NCBI GenBank assembly: GCA_036395755.1
Contig: DASWCZ010000016.1
Location: forward strand, 40,439-104,438
Reading direction: 5' to 3'
Length of the DNA: 64,000 nucleotides
From: Gp7-AA6 sp036395755
Lineage (GTDB): Bacteria > Acidobacteriota > Thermoanaerobaculia > UBA5066 > Gp7-AA6
Shown: one piece after another, positions 18,434-26,819 of the stretch
Position numbering within the stretch: the stretch's first letter is position 1
Layout of the letters: each line of letters starts with the position of its first letter
The notes under the pieces: model-generated
What the model was told of the DNA's origin: nothing
Database searches by the model: none
Seen by the model: only the letters and a program-made list of their open reading frames with translations
Translations under genes and position numbers: made by a program

Positions 18434-19810
18434 CTAGCTCGGCGGCAGCTCCGCGACGCGCCGGAAGTAGTCCGCGAACGCGGCCATCCCACCTTCTGCC
18501 TGGCCCCAGTCGAAGTTCTCGTTGGGCGCGTGATAGCCGTGCTCGGGCAGCGACAAACCGAGGAAGAACACCGGAACCTTGAAGACCTTTTCCATCGATA
18601 GGACCGCGCCGATCGAGCCCCCCTCGCGCACGAAGACCGGTTCTTTTCCGAACGCGAACTTCATCGCCGCCCGGATTGCGTCGGCGTAGGGTCCGGTCGT
18701 CTTGCCCTGGTAGGCCGCGAGCTCGTGCTCCGCGGACACCTTCACGTCCGGGTTCCTGTCTTTCACGAAATTCGTGACCAGCCGGACGATCTTCTTCGGG
18801 TTCATGTTCGGAACCAGCCGGCAGGAGACGATCGCGGTCGCCTTCGGCGGGATGATCGTCTTGACACCCGGTCCCTGGTAGCCGCCGGCGATGCCGTGGA
18901 CTTCGAAGGTCGGCATCATCCAGACGCGCTTCATGATCTCGAGCGGGTCGTCGACGCGCAGCGACCGGAACAGGTGGTCGCGCTTGAAGTCTTTCGTTGT
19001 GAAGCCGCAATTCTTCAGGTCCTCGAGCTCACGCTTGGTCGGCGGGACGACGTCCGCGTAGAAGCCGGGGATTTTCACCCGGCCGGTCTTGCCGTCGACG
19101 CACTCCGCGATCAGCTGGCAGATCTCCGTCACCGGGTTGCGCGCGGCGCCGCCAGCGGTGCCCGAGTGCTGGTCGGTCTCGCCGGTCTGGAGCGTGAAGC
19201 GGAAGCCCTGGAGGCCGCGCAGGCCCGCCGGCTGAGCGGGACGCGCCCGCGAGACCCAGACCGTGTCGGAGACGACGACCGAATCCGTGGCGAGCTCCTT
19301 CGCGTGCTCCTTGATCGTCCCTTCGAAATGCGGGCTTCCGATCTCCTCCTCGAGCTCCCAGAGGAAATCGACGTTCAAAGGAACGTCCTGCTCCCACGCG
19401 TAACGCGCTCCGAAGAGCGCCGTCATGGCGGGTCCCTTGTCGTCGGTCGTGCCGCGCCCGAAGTATCGGTCGCCCTTCCGGACGAAGTCGAACGGAGAAG
19501 TCTCCCAATCCGGCCCTTCCGCCGGCTGGACGTCCAGGTGGTTGTAGACGGTCAGGGTAGGGACCTTGTCGCTCCGGTGGTACCGGCCGTGGACGATCGG
19601 GTGGCCCTTCGTGTCGTAGAGGCGGGCCTTTGCGCCGAACGACTCGAGGAGCGAAACCGCGTACTCCGCGCCGCGCCGGACGTCGGCTTTGCGCTCGGGC
19701 TCGACCGAGACGGTCGGGATTTCCACAATTTTTTCCAGGACCTCTTCGTACTCGTCCCTCTTCGTCGAGGCGTACTTGCGGAGATCCTCTTTCTGGAATC
19801 CTGTGGGCAT
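18434..19810 (-). CDS. M20 family metallopeptidase (dipeptidase/DapE-like)
   Basis: A 458-aa cytoplasmic zinc peptidase. First metal and catalytic motif: YNHLDVQPA (His and Asp). Second: FGRGTTDDKGP (metal-bridging Asp). Then WELEEEIGSPHF with the catalytic Glu and metal Glu, and a C-terminal metal His in LPEHGYHAPNE. The dimerisation (lid) domain is about residues 200-330. Sequence features favour M20 dipeptidases. The place beside the dap operon makes a succinyl-diaminopimelate desuccinylase role possible but unproven. GGAGGACC precedes the ATG. Confidence 0.88.
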   Translation of the reverse strand: MPTGFQKEDLRKYASTKRDEYEEVLEKIVEIPTVSVEPERKADVRRGAEYAVSLLESFGAKARLYDTKGHPIVHGRYHRSDKVPTLTVYNHLDVQPAEGPDWETSPFDFVRKGDRYFGRGTTDDKGPAMTALFGARYAWEQDVPLNVDFLWELEEEIGSPHFEGTIKEHAKELATDSVVVSDTVWVSRARPAQPAGLRGLQGFRFTLQTGETDQHSGTAGGAARNPVTEICQLIAECVDGKTGRVKIPGFYADVVPPTKRELEDLKNCGFTTKDFKRDHLFRSLRVDDPLEIMKRVWMMPTFEVHGIAGGYQGPGVKTIIPPKATAIVSCRLVPNMNPKKIVRLVTNFVKDRNPDVKVSAEHELAAYQGKTTGPYADAIRAAMKFAFGKEPVFVREGGSIGAVLSMEKVFKVPVFFLGLSLPEHGYHAPNENFDWGQAEGGMAAFADYFRRVAELPPS

Positions 19811-19893
19811 CGGTCCTCCCGTACGAAAGGGGCCGATTCTATCGGACCGACGGACGCCTTCCGGTCCTGGAGCCTTGGTTCCGGGTCGCGGGT

Positions 19894-20496
19894 CTATTTC
19901 TTCTTGGCGGTCGAGGAGCGACGGGCCTTCTTTGCGCCCTTTTTTGCGGGGGGAGCGGGCCTCTTGCGGGCGACGGCCACGGCCTTCTTCGCCGCCGGTT
20001 TCACTTTCTTCACGGGCTTCGCGGCTTTCGTAGCTTTGCCGGGTTTCGCCGGCCCCGCGGCCGCCTTTCGGGCGGCCTGTCGCGCAGCCTGCGCCGTCCG
20101 GCGCGCCACCGCGGCTGCTTCCTTCTTTTCGAGCGCGCGCGTCTGTGCTTCCCGTTCGATTGCCGCGAGCCGTTCGGCGAGCTCCGGCTCGGTGACGATC
20201 GCCGCCTGCGGAAGCCGTTTCCGGACGACGTCCAGGCGATCCTCCGGAACGCGCAGGAGATAGAGCGCGGAATCGCGCGTCTCCTTCGCCTTGGCGATGT
20301 AGTCCGCGGTTTCCAGGGCATGCGACGGCGCGTGGGAGAAATCGACCGCCACGGCGATCGGCTTCTCCCGTTTTGCGATTTCCCAGAACGCCGGCCAGCG
20401 CGGCTCGGAGACGATGATGTGCGCCCCGCTCTTCGCGAGCTTCTGCACGCGCCCGGCGCGCTCGTCGGCCTCGTAATGGATGTAGAGAAGACTCAT
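19894..20496 (-). CDS. Pseudo-receiver protein with histone H1-like Lys/Ala tail
   Basis: A 200-aa protein in two parts. Residues 1-105 have alternating strands and helices like a receiver (LLYIHYEADERAG; AVAVDFSHAPSHA; SALYLLRV), with VDFS at the usual phospho-acceptor strand but no conventional acidic pocket. Residues 120-200 are almost entirely Lys, Ala, Pro and Arg (such as KKVKPAAKKAVAVARKR), like histone H1 or AlgP tails. The tail would bind DNA or RNA without sequence preference. TATAGT lies 15 nt before the ATG. It lies upstream of the M20 gene, 83 bp apart on the same strand. Confidence 0.8.
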   Translation of the reverse strand: MSLLYIHYEADERAGRVQKLAKSGAHIIVSEPRWPAFWEIAKREKPIAVAVDFSHAPSHALETADYIAKAKETRDSALYLLRVPEDRLDVVRKRLPQAAIVTEPELAERLAAIEREAQTRALEKKEAAAVARRTAQAARQAARKAAAGPAKPGKATKAAKPVKKVKPAAKKAVAVARKRPAPPAKKGAKKARRSSTAKKK

Positions 20497-20512
20497 GCGA
20501 ACGTTCGGCCGA

Positions 20513-22111
20513 CTATAGCAGCGTCGCTCTCTTCCGCTTCGGCGTCGGAGCGGCCTCGACGCCGTTTTCGCGGTAGTGGGAGCCGCGAGAGACCCGGTTG
20601 TCCGAAGCCGCCCGATGGATGGCGAGCGCCGTCTGGATTCCGTTGCGGAGCCCGACGAGCTCGTCGGACATCGTCCCGCGCCGATAGAAGTTCTCGATCT
20701 CGTCGCGGAGCTCGCCCAGGATCCGGCCGGCGCGGTCGAGGCGCTTCTCGGAGCGCAGGAGTCCGACGTAGTTCCACATCGTGTGCCGCACGACCAGCCA
20801 GTCCTGCGCGATCAGTGCCGGGTCGACCGGCTCGTACTCCGGCTGCCACGGGCGGACCTCGACTCGACGGCGAAGCGGTTCGGCGCTCAGCGCGCGAATC
20901 GCGGCGCGGCCGGACCTCCATCCCCACAGCAGCCCTTCCAGGAGCGACGTCGAAGCGAGTCGGTTCGCGCCGTGCACTCCGGTGCAGGAGACCTCGCCCG
21001 CGGCACGCAGGTGACCGAGAGTCGTCGCTCCATCGAGGTCGACGGAGACGCCGCCGCACGAGTAGTGCGCCGCCGGCACGACCGGTATGGGCCCGGCGGT
21101 CAAGTCGAATCCGTACTCGAGGCAGCGGCGGGTGAGCCCCGGAAATCGCTCGCGGATCCAGTCCGCCGGCTTGTGCGAGATGTCGAGGAGCGCGTAGGGC
21201 TCATCCCTTTCGAGCATGCGCTGGTGGATTGCGCGGGCCACGATGTCCCGGGGCGCGAGCTCGGCGTCGGGGTGCACCTTCTCGAGGAACGCGTTGCCGG
21301 CGGCGTCCGTGATCCGGGCGCCTTCGCCACGCAAGGCCTCGGTCAGGAGGAGCCGCCCCTTCGGGTGGACGAGAGCGGTCGGATGGAACTGGATGAACTC
21401 CAGGTTCAGGAGCCTCGCGCCGGCGCGGCGCGCCATCGCGATGCCGTCGCCGCGCGCCCCCTGAGGGTTGGTCGTGTGGAGGTATACCTGTCCGAGTCCG
21501 CCGGTCGCGAGGATCGTCTCGCGCGCCAGGAGCGGCCGCACCTCGCCGGTCTCTCGCTCGAGCAACTGCGCCCCAACCACGGTCGGCGGGTCGTACCGGT
21601 CCGTCGGATCGAGCGAGTCGTGGGAGAGGGTGAGCAGGTCGACCGCGGTCGTCGCGACGAGCCACCGTACGTTCTTCTCGCGGCGGCACGCTTCGATGAG
21701 CGCGCGCTCGATCGGCGCGCCGGTTTCGTCCTTGACGTGCAGGACGCGCGGCATCGAGTGGGCCCCCTCGAGGGTCCAGTGGAAGTCCGCGCCCTCGCGG
21801 TCGAAAGGCACCTGGAGCTCTTCGATCAGGAGGTCGCGGACGAGCTCGGGGCCTTCGCGCGCCAGGAGGTCGACGGCTTCCGGGTCGCACAGCCCGTCGC
21901 CTGCGCGGAGGATGTCGGCGGCGAGGAGTTCGGGGGAGTCGCCGGGCGGCCGCGCGACGATCCCGCCCTGCGCATAGAACGTGTTCGATTCCGTCACCTC
22001 GCTCGCCCGCGTCGCGACCGTCACTTCCGCGCCGTCGCGCGCCGCGGCCAGAGCCGCCGCGCAGCCGGCGACGCCGGTCCCGAGCACGAGAACGTCCGTC
22101 GCGTTCTTCAC
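20513..22111 (-). CDS. nadB: L-aspartate oxidase
   Basis: A 532-aa FAD enzyme that oxidises aspartate to iminoaspartate for NAD synthesis. FAD loop: LVLGTGVAGCAAALAAARDG at the N-terminus. Also SNTFYAQGGIVA, HSMPRVLHVKDETG and LNLEFIQFHPTAL, all typical of the NadB/succinate dehydrogenase flavoprotein family. The C-terminal helical domain ends near SRGSHYREN. GTG at 22111 has GGGGAGGAG upstream and overlaps nadC by 4 bp. A long in-frame extension upstream is antisense shadow and is rejected. Confidence 0.95.
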   Translation of the reverse strand: MKNATDVLVLGTGVAGCAAALAAARDGAEVTVATRASEVTESNTFYAQGGIVARPPGDSPELLAADILRAGDGLCDPEAVDLLAREGPELVRDLLIEELQVPFDREGADFHWTLEGAHSMPRVLHVKDETGAPIERALIEACRREKNVRWLVATTAVDLLTLSHDSLDPTDRYDPPTVVGAQLLERETGEVRPLLARETILATGGLGQVYLHTTNPQGARGDGIAMARRAGARLLNLEFIQFHPTALVHPKGRLLLTEALRGEGARITDAAGNAFLEKVHPDAELAPRDIVARAIHQRMLERDEPYALLDISHKPADWIRERFPGLTRRCLEYGFDLTAGPIPVVPAAHYSCGGVSVDLDGATTLGHLRAAGEVSCTGVHGANRLASTSLLEGLLWGWRSGRAAIRALSAEPLRRRVEVRPWQPEYEPVDPALIAQDWLVVRHTMWNYVGLLRSEKRLDRAGRILGELRDEIENFYRRGTMSDELVGLRNGIQTALAIHRAASDNRVSRGSHYRENGVEAAPTPKRKRATLL

Positions 22112-22986
22112 CGGCTCCTCCCCTCGTGTCCCTGCGGATACGAGATCTCGAGCGAGATGTCGGCGGCCTCGACGGAGTGGGTGATCCGGCCGACCGAGAT
22201 CGAGTCCGCCCCCGCGAGCGCATAGTCGCGCACGCGCGCCAGGGTCATGTCGCCGGACGCTTCGATTTCGGCAGAGCCTCCCGACTCCCGCGCGATCGCG
22301 CACCACCGGGCCACGGTCTCCGGGGTCTGGTTGTCCATCAGCAGGATCCGGACGCCTCCGAGAACGGCTTCCCGCAGGTCCTCTTCGGACTCGACCTCGA
22401 CTTCGACGGTCATTTTCTCCGGGGCGTTCTCCCGGACGGCCTCGAGCGCCGCCGCGACGCCTCCGGCGAGCGCGCGGTGGTTGTCCTTGACGAGGATTTG
22501 ATCGAAGAGGCCGAAACGGTGGTTGGTGCCTCCTCCGTCTCGAACCGCGATCCGATCGAACGCGCGCAGGCCCGGCGCCGTCTTGCGGGTGCCGAGGATG
22601 CGGCAGCCAGTGCCCGCGACCGCGTCGACGTAGAGGTGCGTCGCGGTCGCGATCCCGCACATCCGCTGGAGGAGGTTCAAGGCCACCCTCTCGGCGGTCA
22701 GGATCGCGCGCGCCTTTCCGGAGAGACGCGCGAGCGTCGTGCCCGCGGAAACTTTCGATCCCGGCCGGGTACGCTCTTCCCAGGTCAGTCCGGGATCGAG
22801 GAGCTCGAAGACCCGCCGCGAGACCGCGAGCCCGGAGACCACGCAGTCCGACTTGGCGACGATCTCCGCGGCGGCGACCGTATCGGGAGGCACGATCGAG
22901 TCCGTGGTGACGTCGCCGGAGCCGATGTCTTCGGTCAGAAATTCACGAAGTTTTGCGTCCAGCTCCGGGGCGGAGAGGCCCTGCAT
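22108..22986 (-). CDS. nadC: Quinolinate phosphoribosyltransferase (decarboxylating)
   Basis: A 292-aa enzyme converting quinolinate and PRPP to nicotinate mononucleotide. Motifs: EDIGSGDVTTDS near the N-terminus, ERVALNLLQRMCGIAT, TRKTAPGLRAFDRIAVRDGG and VEVEVES, all diagnostic for NadC. It overlaps nadB by 4 bp (translational coupling). TATCCT lies 9 nt before the ATG with no Shine-Dalgarno, so the nadC-nadB unit may be leaderless. Confidence 0.96.
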   Translation of the reverse strand: MQGLSAPELDAKLREFLTEDIGSGDVTTDSIVPPDTVAAAEIVAKSDCVVSGLAVSRRVFELLDPGLTWEERTRPGSKVSAGTTLARLSGKARAILTAERVALNLLQRMCGIATATHLYVDAVAGTGCRILGTRKTAPGLRAFDRIAVRDGGGTNHRFGLFDQILVKDNHRALAGGVAAALEAVRENAPEKMTVEVEVESEEDLREAVLGGVRILLMDNQTPETVARWCAIARESGGSAEIEASGDMTLARVRDYALAGADSISVGRITHSVEAADISLEISYPQGHEGRSR

Positions 22987-22995
22987 TTGAGCGCG

Positions 22996-23001
22996 AGGAT
23001 A
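22996..23001 (-). promoter_or_regulatory. Probable -10 of nadC-nadB
   Basis: On the minus strand TATCCT occupies 23001-22996, 9 nt before the ATG of nadC at 22986. No ribosome-binding site is present. Confidence 0.35.
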
Positions 23002-23010
23002 CCGAAAAGC

Positions 23011-23074
23011 GAGGGATCCCTCGCGCCTGCGGCGCTCGGGATGACAGGGAAGGAATTCCCGCTCGGGATGACCG
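23011..23074. repeat. Intergenic palindromic repeat (GTCATCCCGAG family)
   Basis: GAGGGATCCCTCGCGCC is followed by GGCGCTCGGGATGAC and a second CGCTCGGGATGAC. It lies between nadC and nadA. It shares its words with the copies at 11687, 26285, 35671 and 42485. Confidence 0.7.
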
Positions 23075-23083
23075 GGGAAGGGG

Positions 23084-24070
23084 CTAACTCAATTCCAGCA
23101 TCCGCAGAAGAGGCTTCTCGGCGGCTTTGCGCAGCGCTTCGGGCAGCACGATCTCCGGGCGCTCGTCGCGCAGGCACAGATACAGCTTCTCGATGGTGTT
23201 CAGCTTCATGAAAGGGCACTCGTTGCACTGGCAGCCGTTCTCTGGAGGCAGCGCGATGTACTCGCGGTCCGGCGCGAGCTTGCGCATCTGATGGATGATC
23301 CCCTCCTCCGTCGCGATCAAGAACCTCTTGCCGGGAGCGGTCGTCGCGAAGTGGAGGATCGAGCGGGTCGAGCCGACGTGGTCAGCGTATTTGAGGATGC
23401 CCTCGGGGCACTCCGGGTGGGCGGCGACGAGCGCGTCGGGGTACTGCGCTCTCAAGCGGAGCATCTCGCGCTCCGAGAACTGCTCGTGGACGATGCAGGT
23501 GCCCTGCCACAGCGTCATCGGCCGACCGGTCTTCTGGACGAGGAAGGCGCCGAGATGGCGGTCCGGCGCGAAGAGGATTTCTTTCTCCGGGGGGATCGAG
23601 CGGACGATCTTCTCGGCGTTCGAAGAGGTCACGATGACGTCCGAGAGCGCTTTGACCGCCGCGGAGCAGTTGATATAGGTCAGGGACACGGCGCCGGAGT
23701 GCTCTCCGCGCCACGCGCGGAACATTTCCGGCGGACACGAGTTCTCGAGCGAGCAGCCCGCCTCGTAATCGGGCAGGACGACCTTCCGGGTCGGGTTCAG
23801 GATCTTCGCCGTCTCCGCCATGAAACGCACCCCGGCGAACGCGATCAACCGCGCGTCGGTCGCTTGTGCCTTGCGGGAGAGATCGAGCGAGTCCCCGACG
23901 AAGTCGGCGAGGTCCTGGATCTCCTCCTCCTGGTAGTAGTGGGCGAGAAGGACGGCGCTCTTCTCTTTCTTCAACCTCGCGATCTCCTCTTCGAGGTCGA
24001 GGCGCGGGTCGATCGAGGAGAGGTCGGGCGGAGCCGGCCTCGGAAGGGAGATGGGATTCGGAGCGCTCAT
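23084..24070 (-). CDS. nadA: Quinolinate synthase
   Basis: A 328-aa [4Fe-4S] enzyme that condenses iminoaspartate with dihydroxyacetone phosphate. The N-terminal motif AHYYQEEEIQDLADFVGDSL and the cluster-ligand region (INCSAAVKA; AAHPECPEG; NGCQCNECPFMKLNT) are diagnostic, as is PDRHLG. It lies upstream of nadC-nadB on the same strand, separated by 97 bp containing a repeat, so the three genes may be one or two transcripts. GAGAGG lies just before the ATG. It is divergent from the E1 gene. Confidence 0.96.
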   Translation of the reverse strand: MSAPNPISLPRPAPPDLSSIDPRLDLEEEIARLKKEKSAVLLAHYYQEEEIQDLADFVGDSLDLSRKAQATDARLIAFAGVRFMAETAKILNPTRKVVLPDYEAGCSLENSCPPEMFRAWRGEHSGAVSLTYINCSAAVKALSDVIVTSSNAEKIVRSIPPEKEILFAPDRHLGAFLVQKTGRPMTLWQGTCIVHEQFSEREMLRLRAQYPDALVAAHPECPEGILKYADHVGSTRSILHFATTAPGKRFLIATEEGIIHQMRKLAPDREYIALPPENGCQCNECPFMKLNTIEKLYLCLRDERPEIVLPEALRKAAEKPLLRMLELS

Positions 24071-24125
24071 GTCCTCTCAAGATAACAAGCTTCCTGCCCG
24101 AAACCTTTCGCGGGGAGCCCTCTGG

Positions 24126-24131
24126 TATATT
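24126..24131 (+). promoter_or_regulatory. Probable -10 of leaderless E1 gene
   Basis: TATATT ends 9 nt before the ATG at 24141. No Shine-Dalgarno is found at the proper distance. Confidence 0.45.
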
Positions 24132-24140
24132 GCCGATAGG

Positions 24141-26258
24141 ATGGCAACCGAAGTCCAGTCAGACAAATACAGGGGCCTCGATGCCGCCCGGCTCGTCGCG
24201 GCGTACCGCAACATCTACCTCTCCCGCCGCGTCGACGACAAGGAGATCCAGCTCAAGCGACAGAACAAGATCTACTTCCAGATCAACAGCGCCGGCCACG
24301 AGGCGGTGACGACCGCCGCCGCGATGCTTTTGAAGCCGGCCTACGACTGGTTCGACTGCTACTACCGCGACCGAGCCTTCTGCCTGCAGATCGGGGTCAC
24401 GCCCTACGAGATGTTCCTCCAGTCCGTCGGTGCGAAGGACGACCCCTCTTCGGCCGGGCGCCAGATGCCGGCGCACTGGGGCTCGCGCCGGCTGAACCTG
24501 ATCTCGAAGTCTTCCTGCACCGGGACGCAGTTCCTCCACGCCGTCGGGGCGGCGGAGGGGGGCTGGCTGCTGTCGCAGATCCCGGAGCTCGCCGCCCGCG
24601 GCGGTTTCCGCGACGACGAGGTCGTCTACGTGTCGGCGGGAGAGGGCCAGACCTCCGAGGGGGAGTTCTGGGAATCCCTCTCGACCGCGTGCAATTTGAC
24701 GCTGCCCGTCCTCTATCTGATCGAAGACAACGGTTACGCCATCTCGGTTCCGGTCGAGGTCAACACGCCGGGCGGCTCGATCTCGAAGCTCCTGACCGGT
24801 TTCCCGAACCTGTCGATCGCCGAAGTGGACGGCTGCGACTTCGTCGAGTCCTACGACGCGTTGCGGTCCGCGGTCGAGTACTGCCGCGCCCGGCGCGGTC
24901 CTGCGCTCGTCCACACGCACGTCATCCGCCCCTACAGCCACTCGCTGTCCGACGACGAGGCGCTCTACCGTCCCAAAGAGGAGCGGGAGCGCGACCTTGC
25001 GCGGGACCCGGTCGCGACGATGGCGCGGTTCCTCGTCAGCGAGGGAATTCTTTCAGAGACCTCGCTCCAGCGGCTGAAGGAGGAGGTCGACGCCGAGGTC
25101 AACGAGGCCGCCGACCGGGCGCTCGCGGCGGAGCTTCCGACTCCCGAATCGGCGTACGACTTCGTCTACTCGCCCGACGTGGACCCGACCTCTCCGGCGT
25201 TCTCCTCGCCGCCCGCGCCTGCGGAGGGCGCCGCCGCAACCACGATGGTGGACTTGTTGAACGCCTGCATGCGCGACGAGATGAAACGCGATCCGCGGAT
25301 CGTCCTCTTTGGGGAGGACGTCGCCGACGCCTCGCGGGAAGGCGTCCTCGCGGAGTGCAAGGGAAAAGGGGGCGTCTTCAAGGTCACCCACAACCTGCAG
25401 CGGCTGTATGGAAAAGACCGGGTCTTCAACTCGCCGCTCGCGGAAGCCAACATCGTCGGCCGCGCGATCGGCATGGCGCTGCGCGGCCTGAAACCGGTGG
25501 TCGAGATCCAGTTCTACGACTACATCTGGCCCGCGTACATGCAGATCCGCAGTGAGCTCGCGACGATGCGGTGGCGCTCCGGAAACACCTGGACCTGTCC
25601 CGTCGTGATCCGCGTGGCGATCGGCGGCTACATCGGCGGCGGTGCGATCTACCACTCGCAGTCGGGCGCGGTCCTGATGACGCACATTCCGGGGTTGCGG
25701 GTCGTCCTGCCCTCCAACGCCCTCGACGCCAACGGGCTGCTGCGCACGGCGATCCGCTGCGACGACCCGGTTCTCTTCCTGGAGCACAAGCACCTCTACC
25801 GGCAGACGCACAACAAGGCGGTCTATCCCGGCCCGGAGTACATGGTCCCCTTCGGGAAGGCGTCGGTTGTGCAGGAGGGCGCGGACGTCACGGTCGTCAC
25901 CTACGGCGCGACCGTCTACCGCTCCCGGCAGGCCGCCCGATCGTTCTCCGAGGAGACCGGGAAGTCGGTCGAGATCCTCGACCTGAGAAGTCTCTCACCG
26001 TACGACTGGAACGCGATCGCGGAGTCCGTCCGGAAAACCAGTCGCGCGGTCGTCGTTTACGAGGACCCGATCTCCTGGGGCTACGGAGCGGAGATCGCCG
26101 CCCGGATCTCGTCGGAGCTTTTCCCCTGGTTGGACGCGCCGGTCGAGCGGGTCGCCGCGACGGATACTTTCGTTGCGTATCAGCCCCGGGTCGAGGACTT
26201 CATCCTTCCGCAGCCGGCGCACATCCGGAAAGCGCTCGACAAAGTGATCGGCTTCTAG
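24141..26258 (+). CDS. Fused alpha-beta 2-oxoacid (branched-chain) dehydrogenase E1
   Basis: A 705-aa thiamine diphosphate enzyme in which E1 alpha (about 1-350) and E1 beta (about 375-705) are one chain. Alpha carries the ThDP motif AGEGQTSEGEFWES...EDNGYAIS. Beta carries LFGEDVADASREGV, NSPLAEANIVGRAIGMAL and EIQFYDYIWPA. The alpha active-site region (SCTGTQFLHAVGAAEGG) and overall pattern point to branched-chain more than pyruvate dehydrogenase. The ATG at 24141 is chosen over one at 24051, which overlaps nadA. No E2 or E3 gene is nearby, so partners are encoded elsewhere. Confidence 0.92.
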   Translation: MATEVQSDKYRGLDAARLVAAYRNIYLSRRVDDKEIQLKRQNKIYFQINSAGHEAVTTAAAMLLKPAYDWFDCYYRDRAFCLQIGVTPYEMFLQSVGAKDDPSSAGRQMPAHWGSRRLNLISKSSCTGTQFLHAVGAAEGGWLLSQIPELAARGGFRDDEVVYVSAGEGQTSEGEFWESLSTACNLTLPVLYLIEDNGYAISVPVEVNTPGGSISKLLTGFPNLSIAEVDGCDFVESYDALRSAVEYCRARRGPALVHTHVIRPYSHSLSDDEALYRPKEERERDLARDPVATMARFLVSEGILSETSLQRLKEEVDAEVNEAADRALAAELPTPESAYDFVYSPDVDPTSPAFSSPPAPAEGAAATTMVDLLNACMRDEMKRDPRIVLFGEDVADASREGVLAECKGKGGVFKVTHNLQRLYGKDRVFNSPLAEANIVGRAIGMALRGLKPVVEIQFYDYIWPAYMQIRSELATMRWRSGNTWTCPVVIRVAIGGYIGGGAIYHSQSGAVLMTHIPGLRVVLPSNALDANGLLRTAIRCDDPVLFLEHKHLYRQTHNKAVYPGPEYMVPFGKASVVQEGADVTVVTYGATVYRSRQAARSFSEETGKSVEILDLRSLSPYDWNAIAESVRKTSRAVVVYEDPISWGYGAEIAARISSELFPWLDAPVERVAATDTFVAYQPRVEDFILPQPAHIRKALDKVIGF

Positions 26259-26284
26259 GCCGATAATCCCCGAGCATCTTCGCT

Positions 26285-26408
26285 GTCATCCCGAGCGCAG
26301 CGAGGGATCCTCCCTTGAGGAGCCACGGATTCCTCGTCGCTTCGCTCCTCGGAATGACAGAAAGATCAGGAGCCACGGATTCCTCGTCGCTTCGCTCCTC
26401 GGAATGAC
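26285..26408. repeat. Repeat cluster with 41-bp direct duplication
   Basis: Most of the 319-bp gap between the E1 gene and the next small gene is repeat. It starts with GTCATCCCGAGCG and contains a 41-bp unit (AGGAGCCACGGATTCCTCGT to CGGAATGAC) at 26318-26358, copied exactly at 26368-26408. Each unit is partly palindromic. From 26409 to 26577 no gene is supported, only a C/G tract and an in-frame upstream extension of the following gene. Confidence 0.85.
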
Positions 26409-26577
26409 GGGGGGCCCCCCCGACTGACCTCTTTCTGGGACGATTTCCTCTCGAGGGCGACAATTTCCGCCTACGACCTACGGCCTAAGTACTTTCTTTG
26501 CAATGGATAACACATGGTATGGCGTCTGCTCCTTCTTCAAGAGCGTCACGGATAGTGACAGAAGGAAGCGAGAAGCC

Positions 26578-26793
26578 ATGAGAAGGGAAATGCAGTTGCA
26601 GTTGAGCGTCGAACCGCCGGTCCAGCCGAATCACCGGTCGTTGAGGCGGTGCCACGGTTGTGGCGACTACGCGCGTCCCTTCGTCGAGATGGACGGCGTC
26701 ATTCGCTGCGAGCGTTGCGCGAAGAAGTCGGCGACGAGCGAAAGCGAGGATGAAGACGGCGAGCGGATCGAAGGGTACGGAGCGATCACCTGA
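26578..26793 (+). CDS. Small zinc-ribbon protein
   Basis: About 71 aa with two CxxC pairs, CHGC and CERC, 18 residues apart, followed by an acidic tail (ESEDEDGERIEG). It looks like a minimal zinc-finger protein. The ATG at 26578 has GAAGGAAG about 12 nt upstream; an in-frame ATG at 26503 would add 25 residues but has no ribosome-binding site. The function is unknown. It precedes the pyrimidine operon by 26 bp. Confidence 0.6.
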   Translation: MRREMQLQLSVEPPVQPNHRSLRRCHGCGDYARPFVEMDGVIRCERCAKKSATSESEDEDGERIEGYGAIT

Positions 26794-26807
26794 CGACGGA
26801 GACCTGA

Positions 26808-26813
26808 TACCTT
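26808..26813 (+). promoter_or_regulatory. Probable -10 of leaderless pyrK operon
   Basis: TACCTT ends 6 nt before the GTG start of pyrK at 26820. No Shine-Dalgarno is seen. Confidence 0.4.
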
Positions 26814-26819
26814 CACGGC

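Noticed and set aside
22987..23083. NAD-related riboswitch or regulatory leader before nadC
   Set aside because: The gap holds a member of the dispersed palindromic repeat family, and no conserved aptamer-like structure is seen.
22126..23211. Plus-strand open frame covering nadC
   Set aside because: Antisense shadow of nadC, whose motifs are unambiguous on the minus strand.
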